Source: Gammaproteobacteria bacterium (lineage in GTDB: Bacteria; Pseudomonadota; Gammaproteobacteria; Steroidobacterales; GCA-2729495). Taken from it: DNA of 64,000 nucleotides. Made by a program: the position numbers and the translations under genes. The notes under the pieces are model-generated. The model made no database searches, was not told the origin of the DNA, and worked only from the letters and a program-made list of their open reading frames with translations. The stretch lies in contig JAJRUG010000009.1 in assembly GCA_024277915.1 (NCBI GenBank), forward strand, positions 1-64,000, read 5' to 3'. This document shows, piece after piece, positions 17,574 to 28,287 of the stretch. Positions within the stretch are counted from its first letter, which is position 1, and every line of letters starts with the position of its first letter.

Positions 17574-20423
17574 TCAGTCGATCGGCACGCGGCGCCAATC
17601 ATTATTCTCGAAAACAATCTCATATGCCGGCCAGTAGGTTTTATCCAGCTTCAGGGTGATCACGTCAACATTGTTGTTGGTAGTGACAGTCGTCAGGCGC
17701 ACCGACTCACCATCTTTTTTCCCGGAAACCATCTCCAGGAACTCATCAAGATCCGCTGCGACTACGCCATCCACCTGCACGATGCGACGCCCGGCGAACA
17801 AGCCAAATCGCGATGCAGGTGACCCGTAACCAAAATAGGATATATACACCCCGTCAGACTCGACACCTCTTTGTGCAGCCATGTCGCGATAGGGAGCCTG
17901 TCATAGCGCACCACCCCACATCACGGCGCGACGAATGCCACGTCCATCCAGTTCTTCGGTATCCAGAACGATGTCCCGAACAAGCTTGTCGCGCAATATC
18001 TGCAAGGCAACCGATTTTTTCTGAACGGCATGTTCCATTTCCCGGAATCGGGTTACCGGCTGGCCATCAATGCTCAGTAACAAATCACCTGGCTGCAACT
18101 CGCGACCGGCAGCGGTACCTGGTATTGTCCGCATGACAGCCAGCACCTGGCGGCGCTCCTTGTCATGGGCCTCAAGGCGCTCTACCCAGTAATCAGGCAA
18201 GCCCAGCTTTCGTGCACTCGCCAGAGGCATTTGTCGCCATTCCACTTCGAGTGAGTACAGAGGTTTTTTGTCTCTGACCAGTTCCAGCAACTCCTGCACC
18301 AGCTCCGCTGGTACCCCCTTGTTCATTTGCCGGGTCTCGCCACCGGTCTGAAAACTGAAGCTGGACCATAATGCCACCACCTCGCCACGACGACCCACGA
18401 CAACCCCGTCGATATCTTTCGGCCCGTTGACCAGATCAAGGGTTTCCAGATTGGTATCCCGAAAACGCATGGTTCGGGACATCGGGAAAAATACCGGCTC
18501 GATTGAGGCCACTTCGGTCGCGCGGTGAACAAGTTTGCTATCGCCCCGCAAACCAATCACCCACAATTTATCACCTGGTTCCGGTGTATCCGCACTGAGT
18601 CGAGCCGACCTGACAGGTGTATCCCCTATCAGCTGCGGATCATATGCGACCATTGCCAGATTGTGTGCAGGATGGATATAGACAACCCGACCGGGTATTT
18701 CCAGCGAGCCGGCGAAAGTGAGTCGCACATCACCCATCGCCTCGGGAACCGTATTACGGTCCACAACGACGTAGCCCCGGTCTGCATCAACTATAACGCC
18801 CGTGCCATAGTAATGCCGGTCCGAAACACCGGAGACTGCATAAGGCATATCGTAGTTGACCAGTACCAGCGATGGCGCCAGCTTTCGGGCTTTTGCATCA
18901 GACTGTCGAATGAAACTCGTTGACCCGGCTTTGATCGGCTGCGGTTCAGGACCGGCTGATAACTCCCGGCAGGGCCAGACTCCCAGCACATCATCTCTGG
19001 TACATCTCACAGCTGAATACCAGCGACGATCCATTCTGATGACGCGTATTTTACTGGTTGTGAAATCATCGAATGAAAAAAACCGGATCGAAGCACGCTC
19101 CCGGTCAGCCAGTTTATCCAGGGCGCTCTCGAGATCGTCCAGGTTACCTATCTCTGCCTCACCTACCCCGACGATAACGCTGCCGCGCGGAATCCCGGCA
19201 GAACCCAGAACGAAACCGGGTTTTGCAACATAGACTCCACTCAGCTTCCGGTTGGCATGACGCGCCTGCTGGTATGACAGATTGTTGACCACAGCATCAC
19301 CAAACTCCAGATACTCATCAGGTGTGATCGAATGCAAATTCATCACCGGCAATTCAATCTTGATACTTTCGCCATTGCGTTCGACTGTCAGGGTGATGCT
19401 CTGACCTACCTGCCCGTCAAGTATTACTTCCAGCGGGACGAAACCCGTGATCAGTTCACCATTGACCTCAACCAGGATATCCGCTACCTGCAAAAGCCCA
19501 TCAGCGGGGCTGTCTGGTATGGTCTGATCGACTACCAGCATTCCGGTCTGGTCGTTGTCACTGCTTCGAACCCTTGCCTCGGTCGTGTCCTGCAAACCAA
19601 GCCGCCGTAACTCATCGAATGCCCGGTGTATAAAAATGGTAGCCAGGGTTCCACGGGGGACTGCCTGTCCCTGCTGGATGAGCATCAACGCCCGCTTGAC
19701 CCGGTCCAGTGGCAGGAAAAAACTGGCGGCGGCCTGACTGCTGCCCCCGGCATTGAGCCCGATCACCTGGCCATCAACATCAATGACCGGCGAGCCGGAT
19801 GAGCCGCCTGAAGTGCCCGAAGCAGCCTGCATGTAAAAGGTGTTGAAATCATTGTAGCGCCCGCGACCATAGTCCGGTGCCTTGCGCCGCAGGCGAGCCA
19901 TGGTGCCTGAGAGAATCGCAAGCTGCTCCCCGGCATCATTGCCAACGACACGAATCTCGCGGCCGACCGACACAGCTTCCGGTACCAGCTTCAGTTCAGC
20001 CGGCTGAATGTATTTCAGCTTGGCCGGATCGTAGCGGAACAAACCGAAATCGTGCACCGGATCGCGATAAATCGCTGTCAGCTCTACCTCTTCCTGATTG
20101 AGGAATAACGCTTCGGCACGCACTGGTCCCGGTGTAACGACATGCCTGTTGGTTAGTATCAGTCCCTGCCCGGCATCCACCACAAACCCGGTCGCCTGGG
20201 TAGATGAATTCCATTCAGTATCAAATGCCCGCGTACTGTCTACCTTGATCGAAACAACCCCGGTGGAAATCCGCTCCAGTGTCGTGCTCCACGCGGTAGC
20301 TTCGCCATTAAGCCCCTGACCTGTTTCACCCAAAACCATCCCGCTGCCAAAAAGCAGTCCGGCCAGAACCCCTGGTATCAATAAAACCAGCGGTGGAAAA
20401 AGCCTAGCCAAGATCAATCGCAT
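17574..20423 (-). pseudogene. Giant HtrA/Nma111-like trypsin-PDZ protease with one in-frame TGA
   Basis: The complete frame is about 950 codons. A signal-anchor helix (residues 5-30) is followed by a trypsin-like domain: catalytic His in TNRHVV at about 94, Asp in DPVHDFGLF at about 126, and Ser in GSSGSP at about 209. PDZ domains, a second degenerate protease-like half and more PDZ sequence follow, a layout known from yeast Nma111 and large bacterial relatives. At codon 841 (17901-17903) a TGA interrupts the frame after MWGGAL. Sequence continues in the same frame (QAPYRDMAAQRGV) through a last PDZ domain (PASRFGLFAGRRIVQVDGV) to TAG or TGA near 17574. One substitution explains the split; an ATG at 17880-17882 could restart the tail. 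The start overlaps pfkB by 20 bases. Confidence 0.85.
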
Positions 20424-21345
20424 AACCAAACGCCGCCTGGAAATCAGTGATCAATGATGCACGGTCAAACTGATGATTCTGGGTACCTCTGTGCCCGATC
20501 TTTATGGCTCCAAGCAGTGAGGCCAGCCTGCCGGTGTCCGGCCACGACATCTTCTGCATCATCCCGAATAACAATCCTGCCCTGTAGGCATCACCACATC
20601 CGGTAGGATCCAGAATCTGCCGGGGTGTAGCAACCGGGATATCCAGCTGTTCGCCATCAACATGGATCAGTGATCCCTCGCTGCCGCGGGTAACAATCAA
20701 GGCCTCCACCTGTGCAGCAATCTCCGCCTGATCAAGCCCGGTTCGCTCCTGCAGCATCTGTCCTTCATAGTCGTTCACCGCAACCCATGTAGCCTGATCA
20801 ATAAACCGGCGCAGATCATCACCACCAAACATCGGCAAACCCTGACCGGGATCAAATATGAAAGGGATACCTGCATCCGCCAGTTGCTGTGCATGATCGA
20901 TCATTCCCTGACGGCCATCCGGTGAAACGATTCCGATAGTGACACCGGCATCTGTCGGCACCTTGTTTGAGTGAGAATAGTCCATCGCACCAGGGTGAAA
21001 TGCTGTGATCTGGTTATCATCCAGATCGGTTGTAATGTATGCCTGTGCCGTCAGCGACTCCTTGATTTCAGTCACTAGTGAGTCATCAATCCCGCTCCGC
21101 TGCATCCATTGACGGTAAGGCTCGAAATCGGTGCCCACCGCTGCCATCATGAGCGGATCACCGCCCAGCAAATGCAGGTTGTAGGCAATGTTTCCGGCGC
21201 AACCACCAAATTCCCGGCGTAGTTCCGGAACCAGAAAAGATACATTCAGAATATGAATCTGATCCGGCAAAATCTGCTCTTTGAATCGACCACCAAATAC
21301 CATGATGTTGTCATAGGCAAGAGAACCGCAAATGAGTGCTGACAC
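20404..21345 (-). CDS. PfkB family carbohydrate/nucleoside kinase
   Basis: A 313-residue ribokinase-fold kinase. The N-terminal family signature is FGGCAGNIAYNLHLLGG, and the C-terminal signature DPTGCGDAYRAGLLFGM contains the catalytic Asp in TGCGDA. The overall pattern, with a start like ICGSLAYDNIMVF, resembles adenosine-kinase-like members, but PfkB substrates are hard to predict. It sits between gcvPB (42 bases upstream) and the giant protease (overlapping), so it is probably expressed with the glycine cleavage genes. Confidence 0.93.
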   Translation of the reverse strand: MSALICGSLAYDNIMVFGGRFKEQILPDQIHILNVSFLVPELRREFGGCAGNIAYNLHLLGGDPLMMAAVGTDFEPYRQWMQRSGIDDSLVTEIKESLTAQAYITTDLDDNQITAFHPGAMDYSHSNKVPTDAGVTIGIVSPDGRQGMIDHAQQLADAGIPFIFDPGQGLPMFGGDDLRRFIDQATWVAVNDYEGQMLQERTGLDQAEIAAQVEALIVTRGSEGSLIHVDGEQLDIPVATPRQILDPTGCGDAYRAGLLFGMMQKMSWPDTGRLASLLGAIKIGHRGTQNHQFDRASLITDFQAAFGYAIDLG

Positions 21346-21387
21346 GTCGTATTTCCTCTATTAATTCGTTTTAGTGGGAGATCAGGG

Positions 21388-22860
21388 CTATCGGCCAGGC
21401 CAGGCCAGATCCAGTTGCCTGGCAGCGCGAACATCATCGAGCCTGCGTACAGGAGTAGATAGAGGGGCTTTTTTGACCTCTTCCGGATCCCGCAATGCCA
21501 GATCGCGAATTTCAACCATGGCATCGACAAACGCATCCAGCTCTTGCATGGTTTCAGTTTCAGTGGGCTCGATCAGCAGGCATTCAGGAACCAGCATCGG
21601 AAAATAGGTAGTCGGCGCGTGAAAACCACGGTCAAGCAATGCCTTGGCAAAATCCATGGTATTGACGCTCGTTTCCCTGGCGATGTCTTTTAAAGAAATA
21701 ATGAACTCATGGCTGGCTCGCCGCTCCGGGTATGCAGCCTGAAAACCGGCCTGCACCAGTCGGGCCATCAGGTAGTTGGCATTGAGGGTTGCATACTCCG
21801 AAACCCGCAGCATCCCCCGGGCACCCAGCAAACGCATATATACCCATGCACGCAGCAAAATCCCGGCATTACCCATGAAAGCTGACAACCGCCCGATACT
21901 CTGCGGCCGTTCCTTCCCGGTAAGCCAGATGTACTGATCGTTCCCGTGCTTTATCTCCCTGCGCCCGACGATTGGCACCGGGAGGTAAGGCTGTAATCTT
22001 TCGTTAACGCCAACGACCCCGGATCCGGGACCACCACCACCATGCGGAGTAGAAAAAGTCTTGTGCAGATTGATATGGATCACATCGAAGCCCATATCAC
22101 CAGGCAGCGCCCGACCGAGAATCGCATTGAGGTTTGCGCCATCGTAATAGAGCAGCCCACCGGCTTCATGTACCAGTGCTGCAATTGTCTCAATCTTTCG
22201 TTCGAACACGCCCAGTGTTGAAGGATTGGTTAACATGATGCCTGCTGTCTGCGGGCCCAGTACACCGCGCAGTGCTTCGATATCGACATCACCATCAGCC
22301 ATGGTCGGGATTTCAACCACTTCACAACCGCACATTGTTGCAGTTGCCGGATTGGTTCCGTGGGCAGCATCGGGAACAATGATCTGCCGTCGTTCGGTGT
22401 CCCCACGCGCCAGATGATAGGCACGAATCATGGCAACTCCTGCAAATTCACCCTGGGCACCCGCCATCGGTGTCAGGGATATTTCCGTCATCCCCGTTAC
22501 TGCCTTGAGCATGTCCTGCAGCTCAAACATACAGTGCAGAAACCCCTGACCATGCTCTTCCGGCCCCAACGGATGGCGGTTGATAAACGAGGGCATCATC
22601 GCCACCCGATTACATACCCTGGGGTTATATTTCATCGTGCAAGAACCCAGTGGGTAAAAATGGGTATCGATCGAAAAATTCTGCTGGGACAAACGGGTAA
22701 AATGCCGGACTGTTTGCAACTCGGATACCTCCGGCAGACCCGAAAGCTCGTCCCGCAACGCATCGGCAGGGAGGCCGTCCATAGCATCCATGGTGTCAGG
22801 AGCATGCGTAGGACCCCGGCGGCCGGGAAGCGAATACTCGAATATCAACGGCTCTTTCAT
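21388..22860 (-). CDS. gcvPB: Glycine dehydrogenase (decarboxylating) subunit 2, P-protein beta
   Basis: A 490-residue subunit of the glycine cleavage P-protein. The pyridoxal phosphate lysine lies in [17 protein letters not shown]. With GcvPA it decarboxylates glycine and passes the aminomethyl group to the lipoyl arm of GcvH. The start at 22860 ([10 protein letters not shown]) shares a base with the gcvPA stop, a typical coupled arrangement. The longer frame upstream lies inside gcvPA and is discarded. The split P-protein, rather than one gcvP as in E. coli, is common in other bacterial groups. Confidence 0.97.
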   Translation of the reverse strand: MKEPLIFEYSLPGRRGPTHAPDTMDAMDGLPADALRDELSGLPEVSELQTVRHFTRLSQQNFSIDTHFYPLGSCTMKYNPRVCNRVAMMPSFINRHPLGPEEHGQGFLHCMFELQDMLKAVTGMTEISLTPMAGAQGEFAGVAMIRAYHLARGDTERRQIIVPDAAHGTNPATATMCGCEVVEIPTMADGDVDIEALRGVLGPQTAGIMLTNPSTLGVFERKIETIAALVHEAGGLLYYDGANLNAILGRALPGDMGFDVIHINLHKTFSTPHGGGGPGSGVVGVNERLQPYLPVPIVGRREIKHGNDQYIWLTGKERPQSIGRLSAFMGNAGILLRAWVYMRLLGARGMLRVSEYATLNANYLMARLVQAGFQAAYPERRASHEFIISLKDIARETSVNTMDFAKALLDRGFHAPTTYFPMLVPECLLIEPTETETMQELDAFVDAMVEIRDLALRDPEEVKKAPLSTPVRRLDDVRAARQLDLAWPGR

Positions 22861-24224
22861 CAGACCGCCTGCACTCCTGCGAGCACATCCCGCATACAGG
22901 TGACATAGGTCTCGATTTCCTGTTCCGATCGTGCATCTGTGGCGCAAACCAGCATTGCATTACCCAGTTCCGGATAGTCGTCAGATAAATCGTAGCCACC
23001 GAGAATCCCGTGAGCCGAGAGAGCTTCAAGTACCGGCGCTACCGGTTGATCAAGACAGATAACCGCCTCATGAAAATACTGCTCGAACGCAATCGATACA
23101 CCATCGAGTTGAGCAAGCTTCGCCGCGAGACTCCGGGTGTTCGCATGACATCGGGCAGCGGTTCTGCGCAGACCCTCGGCACCAAGCAATGACATATGGA
23201 TCGTGGCGGCGGTCACCATGAGCCCCTGATTGGTACAAATATTTGATGTCGCCTTGGAACGACGTATGTGCTGCTCACGTGCCTGCAGCGTCAGCGTAAA
23301 TCCTGGCGTGCCATCGACGTCTACCGTCCGGCCGACGATGCGGCCTGGCATCTGGCGTACCAGCGACTTGCGACAGGTCATGTAACCAAAATAGGGGCCG
23401 CCGGAAGATAAGGGAATACCCAGCGGCTGACCCTCGCCACAAGCGATATCAGCACCCGCTTCGCCCCAGCTGCCGGGCGGCTTCAAGACAGCAAGCGCCA
23501 ATGGATTACATACGGCAATCACGAGACGATTGGCAGCATGCGCCTGATCGGTCATTTCATCTACCGCTTCGATGGTCCCCAGAAACCCGGGTTGTTGAAT
23601 GCAGACAGCGGCGAAATCCTCGCCTTCCAGGGCCGCTAACGCGTCGAGATCAGTCGTGCCATTCCTGATCGGCAATTCCACAAGCTCGATCCCCTGATTG
23701 GACAAAATGGTCTGTGCGACTGACCGATAAGCCGGATGCATTGCCCGTGTCGTGACCACCCTGCGTGATTGAGACTTGCGATTGGCACGTACCGCCATCA
23801 GGCAAGCCTCTGCAAAGGCCGTCGCACCATCATATAAAGAGGCGTTTGACACATCCAGACCCGTTAACGCCACCATCATCGACTGATATTCGTAGACGAG
23901 CTGCAAAGTCCCCTGACTTGCCTCCGCCTGGTACGGCGTATAGGCACTGTAAAATTCGCCGCGGGTAGCAAGATCCCAGACTGCCGCGGGAATATAATGC
24001 TCGTACGCTCCCGCGCCGATGAATGACACCACACCACCATCATGCGCTGCCCGTTGTTGCGCAAGCCGGCTGATGTCTGCTTCGGACATCCCCTCCGGCA
24101 CGCCGGCAAGTTCAGTGATGCGCAGGCTTGCAGGGATTTCCTGGAAAAGTTCTTCGGTACTTTGAGCGCCAATGATATCCAGCATCGCTGCCACGTCATC
24201 ATTGGTATGGGGAATAAAAGGCAT
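22860..24224 (-). CDS. gcvPA: Glycine dehydrogenase (decarboxylating) subunit 1, P-protein alpha
   Basis: A 454-residue subunit that pairs with GcvPB. It begins [19 protein letters not shown], the usual start of this family, so ATG 24224 is preferred over the upstream in-frame codon at 24311. Motifs include [16 protein letters not shown] and [14 protein letters not shown], which belong to the fold-type I PLP enzyme framework. It follows gcvH after 49 bases. Confidence 0.97.
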   Translation of the reverse strand: MPFIPHTNDDVAAMLDIIGAQSTEELFQEIPASLRITELAGVPEGMSEADISRLAQQRAAHDGGVVSFIGAGAYEHYIPAAVWDLATRGEFYSAYTPYQAEASQGTLQLVYEYQSMMVALTGLDVSNASLYDGATAFAEACLMAVRANRKSQSRRVVTTRAMHPAYRSVAQTILSNQGIELVELPIRNGTTDLDALAALEGEDFAAVCIQQPGFLGTIEAVDEMTDQAHAANRLVIAVCNPLALAVLKPPGSWGEAGADIACGEGQPLGIPLSSGGPYFGYMTCRKSLVRQMPGRIVGRTVDVDGTPGFTLTLQAREQHIRRSKATSNICTNQGLMVTAATIHMSLLGAEGLRRTAARCHANTRSLAAKLAQLDGVSIAFEQYFHEAVICLDQPVAPVLEALSAHGILGGYDLSDDYPELGNAMLVCATDARSEQEIETYVTCMRDVLAGVQAV

Positions 24225-24273
24225 TTGGTAGTCCTGTTTGCCAGCGTCTGACAGAGTAAGTTTAAGTGGCCGG

Positions 24274-24669
24274 TCAGGCTCCTGACTCAGCCAGCATCTG
24301 CTGGTAAGCACCCGAATCCATCAACTGCTCCGCTTGAGTGGGGGCAGCAGGTTGCAGCCGGACAAGCCACCCGTCTTCATAGGGGCTGGAGTTGATCAGC
24401 TCCGGTGCATCCGCCAGCGCCTCGTTGACTGCCAGCACTTTGCCTCCCAGCGGGGCATATACATCGGAAGCAGCCTTGACCGACTCTACTACTGCAAATG
24501 CATCGCCCTCGGGGATATCCTGGCCAGACTCAGGCAACTCTACAAATACCAGCTCTCCGAGCGCCTGCTGCGCATGATCGGTCACTCCGATGACAACCGT
24601 GCCATCATCCTCTTCCCGAACCCATTCATGGTTCTCTGAATATCTCAGGTTTTCCGGTATACCGTTCAT
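24274..24669 (-). CDS. gcvH: Glycine cleavage system H protein
   Basis: A 131-residue lipoyl carrier of the glycine cleavage complex. The lipoylated lysine is in [15 protein letters not shown]. The start at 24669 ([17 protein letters not shown]) matches the family, and its first four bases overlap the gcvT stop. The longer frame upstream lies within gcvT. No lipoyl synthase gene is in the window, so lipoylation must come from elsewhere in the genome. Confidence 0.97.
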   Translation of the reverse strand: MNGIPENLRYSENHEWVREEDDGTVVIGVTDHAQQALGELVFVELPESGQDIPEGDAFAVVESVKAASDVYAPLGGKVLAVNEALADAPELINSSPYEDGWLVRLQPAAPTQAEQLMDSGAYQQMLAESGA

Positions 24670-25772
24670 TGCTTTCCACTCCTCAAAATCTTCCCATGCC
24701 GAACGAAGGGCGGCCTGACAATACCGGCACGACAAGATGAGTTTCGAATTTGTACTTCACATTGATCAACCGCAGCAAAGGGCACCCTGGCCAGCGCGAT
24801 AGATCGTTTCATAGTCGGCGAAAACCCGCCACTGGTTACCACACCCGAACCAGCCTCGGTATTCACCTGTTGACCATGGCGCATGATACCCCGATCCTCC
24901 AGTATGAGTCCCACGAGTTTTTCATTCAGTCCTGCAGCGCGCTGCTCAAGCAGTGCCTCTCGGCCGATGAAATCACGATCTTCATCATCGAATGACACCG
25001 TCCAGCCGAGCCCGGATACCAGCGGCGAAGTTTCCGCATTCATATCCTGCCCATACAGATTGAGTCCGGCCTCGAGTCTTAGTGTGTCACGAGCCCCCAG
25101 CCCGACCGGAACGATTCCTGCCGCGATCACAGCATCCCATAGCTCCCGAGCAGTTTGTTGCTCCATGATCAGCTCCCAGCCATCTTCGCCGGTATATCCC
25201 GTCCGGGCCACAAAAAAACCGTTGGCTTCTGCGCAGCAGAACGGTTTGAGTCCCAGCGCCGCCTCATGCAGATCGGCTGGAATCAGCGACGCGGTAATGT
25301 CCCTTGCGACCGGGCCCTGAATAGCCAGCATAGCAACATCTTCCTGATACCGAATATCAACATCGGCGTCACCTGCCACTTTCTTCATCCATGCAAGATC
25401 ACGCTCGCCAGTCGCCGCGTTTACCACCAGCCGGTATTGCCCGGCTGTCTGGTCTGAAGCTCTTCTGTATGCGATCAGATCATCAACCACGCCACCCGAC
25501 TCATTCAGCATACAACTGTACAAACCCTTTCCTGGCCCGGTCAATTTATCGACATCATTGGCCAACAACTGTCGCAGATACTCTCGACTGCCGGAACCTG
25601 ATACATCCACAACGGTCATATGGGACACGTCAAACACACCCGCTTTGCTCCTGACCGCGTGATGCTCTTCGATCTGTGAACCGTAGTGTAGTGGCATATC
25701 CCAGCCACCAAAATCCACCATTTTCGCACCACTATCAATGTGGCGACCAAATAAAGCTGTTTTCTTACCCAT
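24666..25772 (-). CDS. gcvT: Aminomethyltransferase, glycine cleavage T protein
   Basis: A 368-residue T protein that releases ammonia from the aminomethyl-lipoyl H protein and forms 5,10-methylene-tetrahydrofolate. Family motifs are MVDFGGWDMPLHYGSQIEEH at the start, FDVSHMTVVDV, and the folate-binding region TGYTGEDGWELIM. It overlaps the upstream ATP-grasp gene by eight bases and gcvH by four. No glycine riboswitch can fit directly before it, because the upstream space is coding. Confidence 0.97.
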   Translation of the reverse strand: MGKKTALFGRHIDSGAKMVDFGGWDMPLHYGSQIEEHHAVRSKAGVFDVSHMTVVDVSGSGSREYLRQLLANDVDKLTGPGKGLYSCMLNESGGVVDDLIAYRRASDQTAGQYRLVVNAATGERDLAWMKKVAGDADVDIRYQEDVAMLAIQGPVARDITASLIPADLHEAALGLKPFCCAEANGFFVARTGYTGEDGWELIMEQQTARELWDAVIAAGIVPVGLGARDTLRLEAGLNLYGQDMNAETSPLVSGLGWTVSFDDEDRDFIGREALLEQRAAGLNEKLVGLILEDRGIMRHGQQVNTEAGSGVVTSGGFSPTMKRSIALARVPFAAVDQCEVQIRNSSCRAGIVRPPFVRHGKILRSGKQ

Positions 25773-26724
25773 ATTCTGTACTGGAAAAATGTTCCCGCGA
25801 GAACATTACCTTCTCCTCCATGCTGCCATGTCCATTCTGTGCCTCCACCAACTGCAATCGATTCCGCAATCCGCACTGATTGGCAATCTGAATATTCAAC
25901 CCGGGCCGGGCATTGAGTTCAAGAATCAATGGCCCAAACTCCCGGTCCAGAATAATATCCACACCGAGATAACCCAGGCTGGTCAGCGGATAACAGCTGG
26001 CAGCCAGTAACAGTAATTCCTCCCATTGAGGAATAGCCAGCCCTTTGACCGGAACCCCCGTGTCAGGATGTTCCCGGACCACCGTTTCATCCATAACACC
26101 ATTGAGTGTTGTACCAGTAGCGAGATCAATGCCGATCCCGACCGCTCCCTGATGGAGATTTGCCTTGCCTCTCGAACGACGCGTGGGCAAACGCGCCATG
26201 GCGATGACCGGATAACCACTGAATACAATCACACGGATGTCCGGCACACCCTGATAGCACAGACTTTCGAAAGTAGAATCCACACGAATGCACCGTTCAA
26301 CAAGAGCGCAGTCACGCGTACCGACGAGACTATACTGCCCACTGATAATATTAGAAACGTGATGTCCTATTTCCGGTTCACTAATGAATGAGCCATCAAT
26401 CAACTGATAGTACCTGTTTGACCGGGTGCGCCGGCCAGGAATCACCAGAATGCCATCACCACCGCTCCCATGAGCCGGTTTGATCACAAAGCCAGGGTGC
26501 CCTGCCACTATTTTTGAAAAATTCCGAATATCATGATGACTGGTCAGTACACCGTAGAGCTCCGGTACCGCCATGCCGGCTGCCAGAGCAAGCTGCTTGG
26601 TCTGGAGTTTGTTATCCACCAAAGGGAAGAGTGCCCGGGCATTATACTTCTGGATATATTCGATATTCCGTTCGTTAAGTCCCAGCACGCCACACTGACG
26701 CAATTGTCTGCTCCAGCTCAACAC
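25765..26724 (-). CDS. RimK-like ATP-grasp ligase (alpha-L-glutamate ligase-like)
   Basis: A 319-residue ATP-grasp enzyme. Nucleotide-binding motifs are FVIKPAHGSGGDGILVI near residue 80 and the metal-binding LILELNARPGLNIQIAN near residue 280. It begins LGLNERNIEYIQKYNARALF, as in the RimK-related family that is usually paired with an inactive transglutaminase fused to seven membrane helices, exactly the gene upstream here. RimK enzymes attach glutamate to protein or peptide targets; the target of this branch is not established. The start is GTG. It overlaps gcvT by eight bases. Confidence 0.9.
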   Translation of the reverse strand: MLSWSRQLRQCGVLGLNERNIEYIQKYNARALFPLVDNKLQTKQLALAAGMAVPELYGVLTSHHDIRNFSKIVAGHPGFVIKPAHGSGGDGILVIPGRRTRSNRYYQLIDGSFISEPEIGHHVSNIISGQYSLVGTRDCALVERCIRVDSTFESLCYQGVPDIRVIVFSGYPVIAMARLPTRRSRGKANLHQGAVGIGIDLATGTTLNGVMDETVVREHPDTGVPVKGLAIPQWEELLLLAASCYPLTSLGYLGVDIILDREFGPLILELNARPGLNIQIANQCGLRNRLQLVEAQNGHGSMEEKVMFSREHFSSTEYG

Positions 26725-26760
26725 CGAATGCTACCCGGTTCTGCTGAACCTGTACGGCCG

Positions 26761-28287
26761 CTAGCCATTGGACTGACGTATATCTCTAAAACGGTACAAC
26801 TCTACAAGCCGGTATCCGGTGTACCGCCCTATTAAAAGTGTCACTGCGAGAACGACGAGCAATAACTCCGGAAACACGAACACCAGATGTTCTGCATAGC
26901 TTAGCCCCATTACGAGATAACAAATCATCGCAACCAGCAGGCTGCCCAGACCCTGCTGAATAGCCTCACGAGACCCGCGCTCTTCCCAAACGACCGACAT
27001 CCGCTCGATGGTCATGGCCAGAATAACCATCGGAAACAAAGCGACTGACAGGCCTATTTCAAAACCAAGCTGATGACTGAGCATACTCGTCATCAGCATC
27101 AGCAACACAACGATGATCAGCACAGCGCCTAATCTTGGCACCAGCAGTAACCGAAGTCGCTCCAGCAAAAACCTGAAAGCAAGACCAAGGGCAACCAGCA
27201 CGGAAAAAAGCAGCACACCCCAAAGCAACTGGGTTTCCCGGAATGCCAAAGCAATCAGGACTGGCATGAATGTGCCAAAAGTCTGGACACCGATAATATT
27301 GCGAAGAACAATAACAACCAGTGCTCCTACCGGAACCAGAAGCAGAATGGCATAAACCGCCTGAGTCTGTATCGGCAAATCAAAAATAGAAAAACTTGCC
27401 AGACCAGCCCGCTTCCTTTCAGCCTTTCTCTGTGCGATTACAACAGGATCTGTCACGTTGCTTTGCACCGAAAACTTTACATCGACGTCACGGGCACCTT
27501 CAATTTCTACCAGGGGATCGGTACCACTCCACCAGAGCAGAAAATTATCCGGCAGCCCCTGGCTTCCTGTTTCGGGGTCAAAATACGTCCAGCCCCTGCC
27601 ATCATGAATTTCCAGCCATGGAACCAGTACAGCTTTGCGCTGCCTGTCCTGCAGGATGATGCCGCGAACCAGCCTCGCCGGGATTCTTGCGGCTGCGAGC
27701 AGTGTCGTTGCTGTTCTGGCCCTGTCCAGCAGACTGGCAGCCGGCCCCAGTAGCAACTCGACATTCTGATCAGATCGCCCGTCTGCCAGACGCTTCAATA
27801 ACTCTACTGTATAGGAGGCAGGATCCGCTGACTGGCTGCGCAGTTCGTCGACCAATACCTCCATAGCGGTATTAAAAGGCTCTCCTAACTCCGGCTTGGG
27901 CGGAAAAGGCGGGGTTGTGTCAGTTTCTCTTTGTTCAGGTTCACGGTAAACAATGGCGCGATAGTAGAGGGTTTGTGGCCCGCGCGCTCTGCGGATATGC
28001 CATTCAACTTCACGCCCGCCCCTGACATAACGTGGATTGAAGCCAAAGCCGCGAGACACAAAGTTTTCATCGAGTATCGCAAAACCAGGCGTTAATCCGG
28101 GAATATGCAAACTGGCTTTTACTGGTCCTGGCCCGGCATTGAGATTGACCATTGCCTCGACAGTCCAGACCCGCGTTTCCGCATCAGGCTGGACGGGAAA
28201 CCCAAGCACTCGATATTTGTACAAAAAAAGCGAGCCACCTGCCAACACCAGAAACAATGCCAGCAATGGAACCTGGAAATGACTCAT
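26761..28287 (-). CDS. Inactive transglutaminase-like protein fused to seven membrane helices
   Basis: A 508-residue membrane protein. An N-terminal helix (residues 6-25) leads into a periplasmic domain. A transglutaminase-like region (about residues 160-260) lacks a clear Cys-His-Asp triad; ATTLLAAARIPARLVRG marks its core. The last 200 residues contain seven hydrophobic helices. This two-part design is a known conserved pair with a RimK-like ATP-grasp ligase, which follows 36 bases downstream. The pair may modify or sense a cell-envelope peptide, but this is only inferred. It overlaps pepP by four bases. Confidence 0.88.
   Translation of the reverse strand: MSHFQVPLLALFLVLAGGSLFLYKYRVLGFPVQPDAETRVWTVEAMVNLNAGPGPVKASLHIPGLTPGFAILDENFVSRGFGFNPRYVRGGREVEWHIRRARGPQTLYYRAIVYREPEQRETDTTPPFPPKPELGEPFNTAMEVLVDELRSQSADPASYTVELLKRLADGRSDQNVELLLGPAASLLDRARTATTLLAAARIPARLVRGIILQDRQRKAVLVPWLEIHDGRGWTYFDPETGSQGLPDNFLLWWSGTDPLVEIEGARDVDVKFSVQSNVTDPVVIAQRKAERKRAGLASFSIFDLPIQTQAVYAILLLVPVGALVVIVLRNIIGVQTFGTFMPVLIALAFRETQLLWGVLLFSVLVALGLAFRFLLERLRLLLVPRLGAVLIIVVLLMLMTSMLSHQLGFEIGLSVALFPMVILAMTIERMSVVWEERGSREAIQQGLGSLLVAMICYLVMGLSYAEHLVFVFPELLLVVLAVTLLIGRYTGYRLVELYRFRDIRQSNG

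Noticed and set aside
25773-26760. A glycine riboswitch before gcvT.
   Set aside because: The region upstream of gcvT is the coding sequence of the ATP-grasp gene, with which it overlaps.
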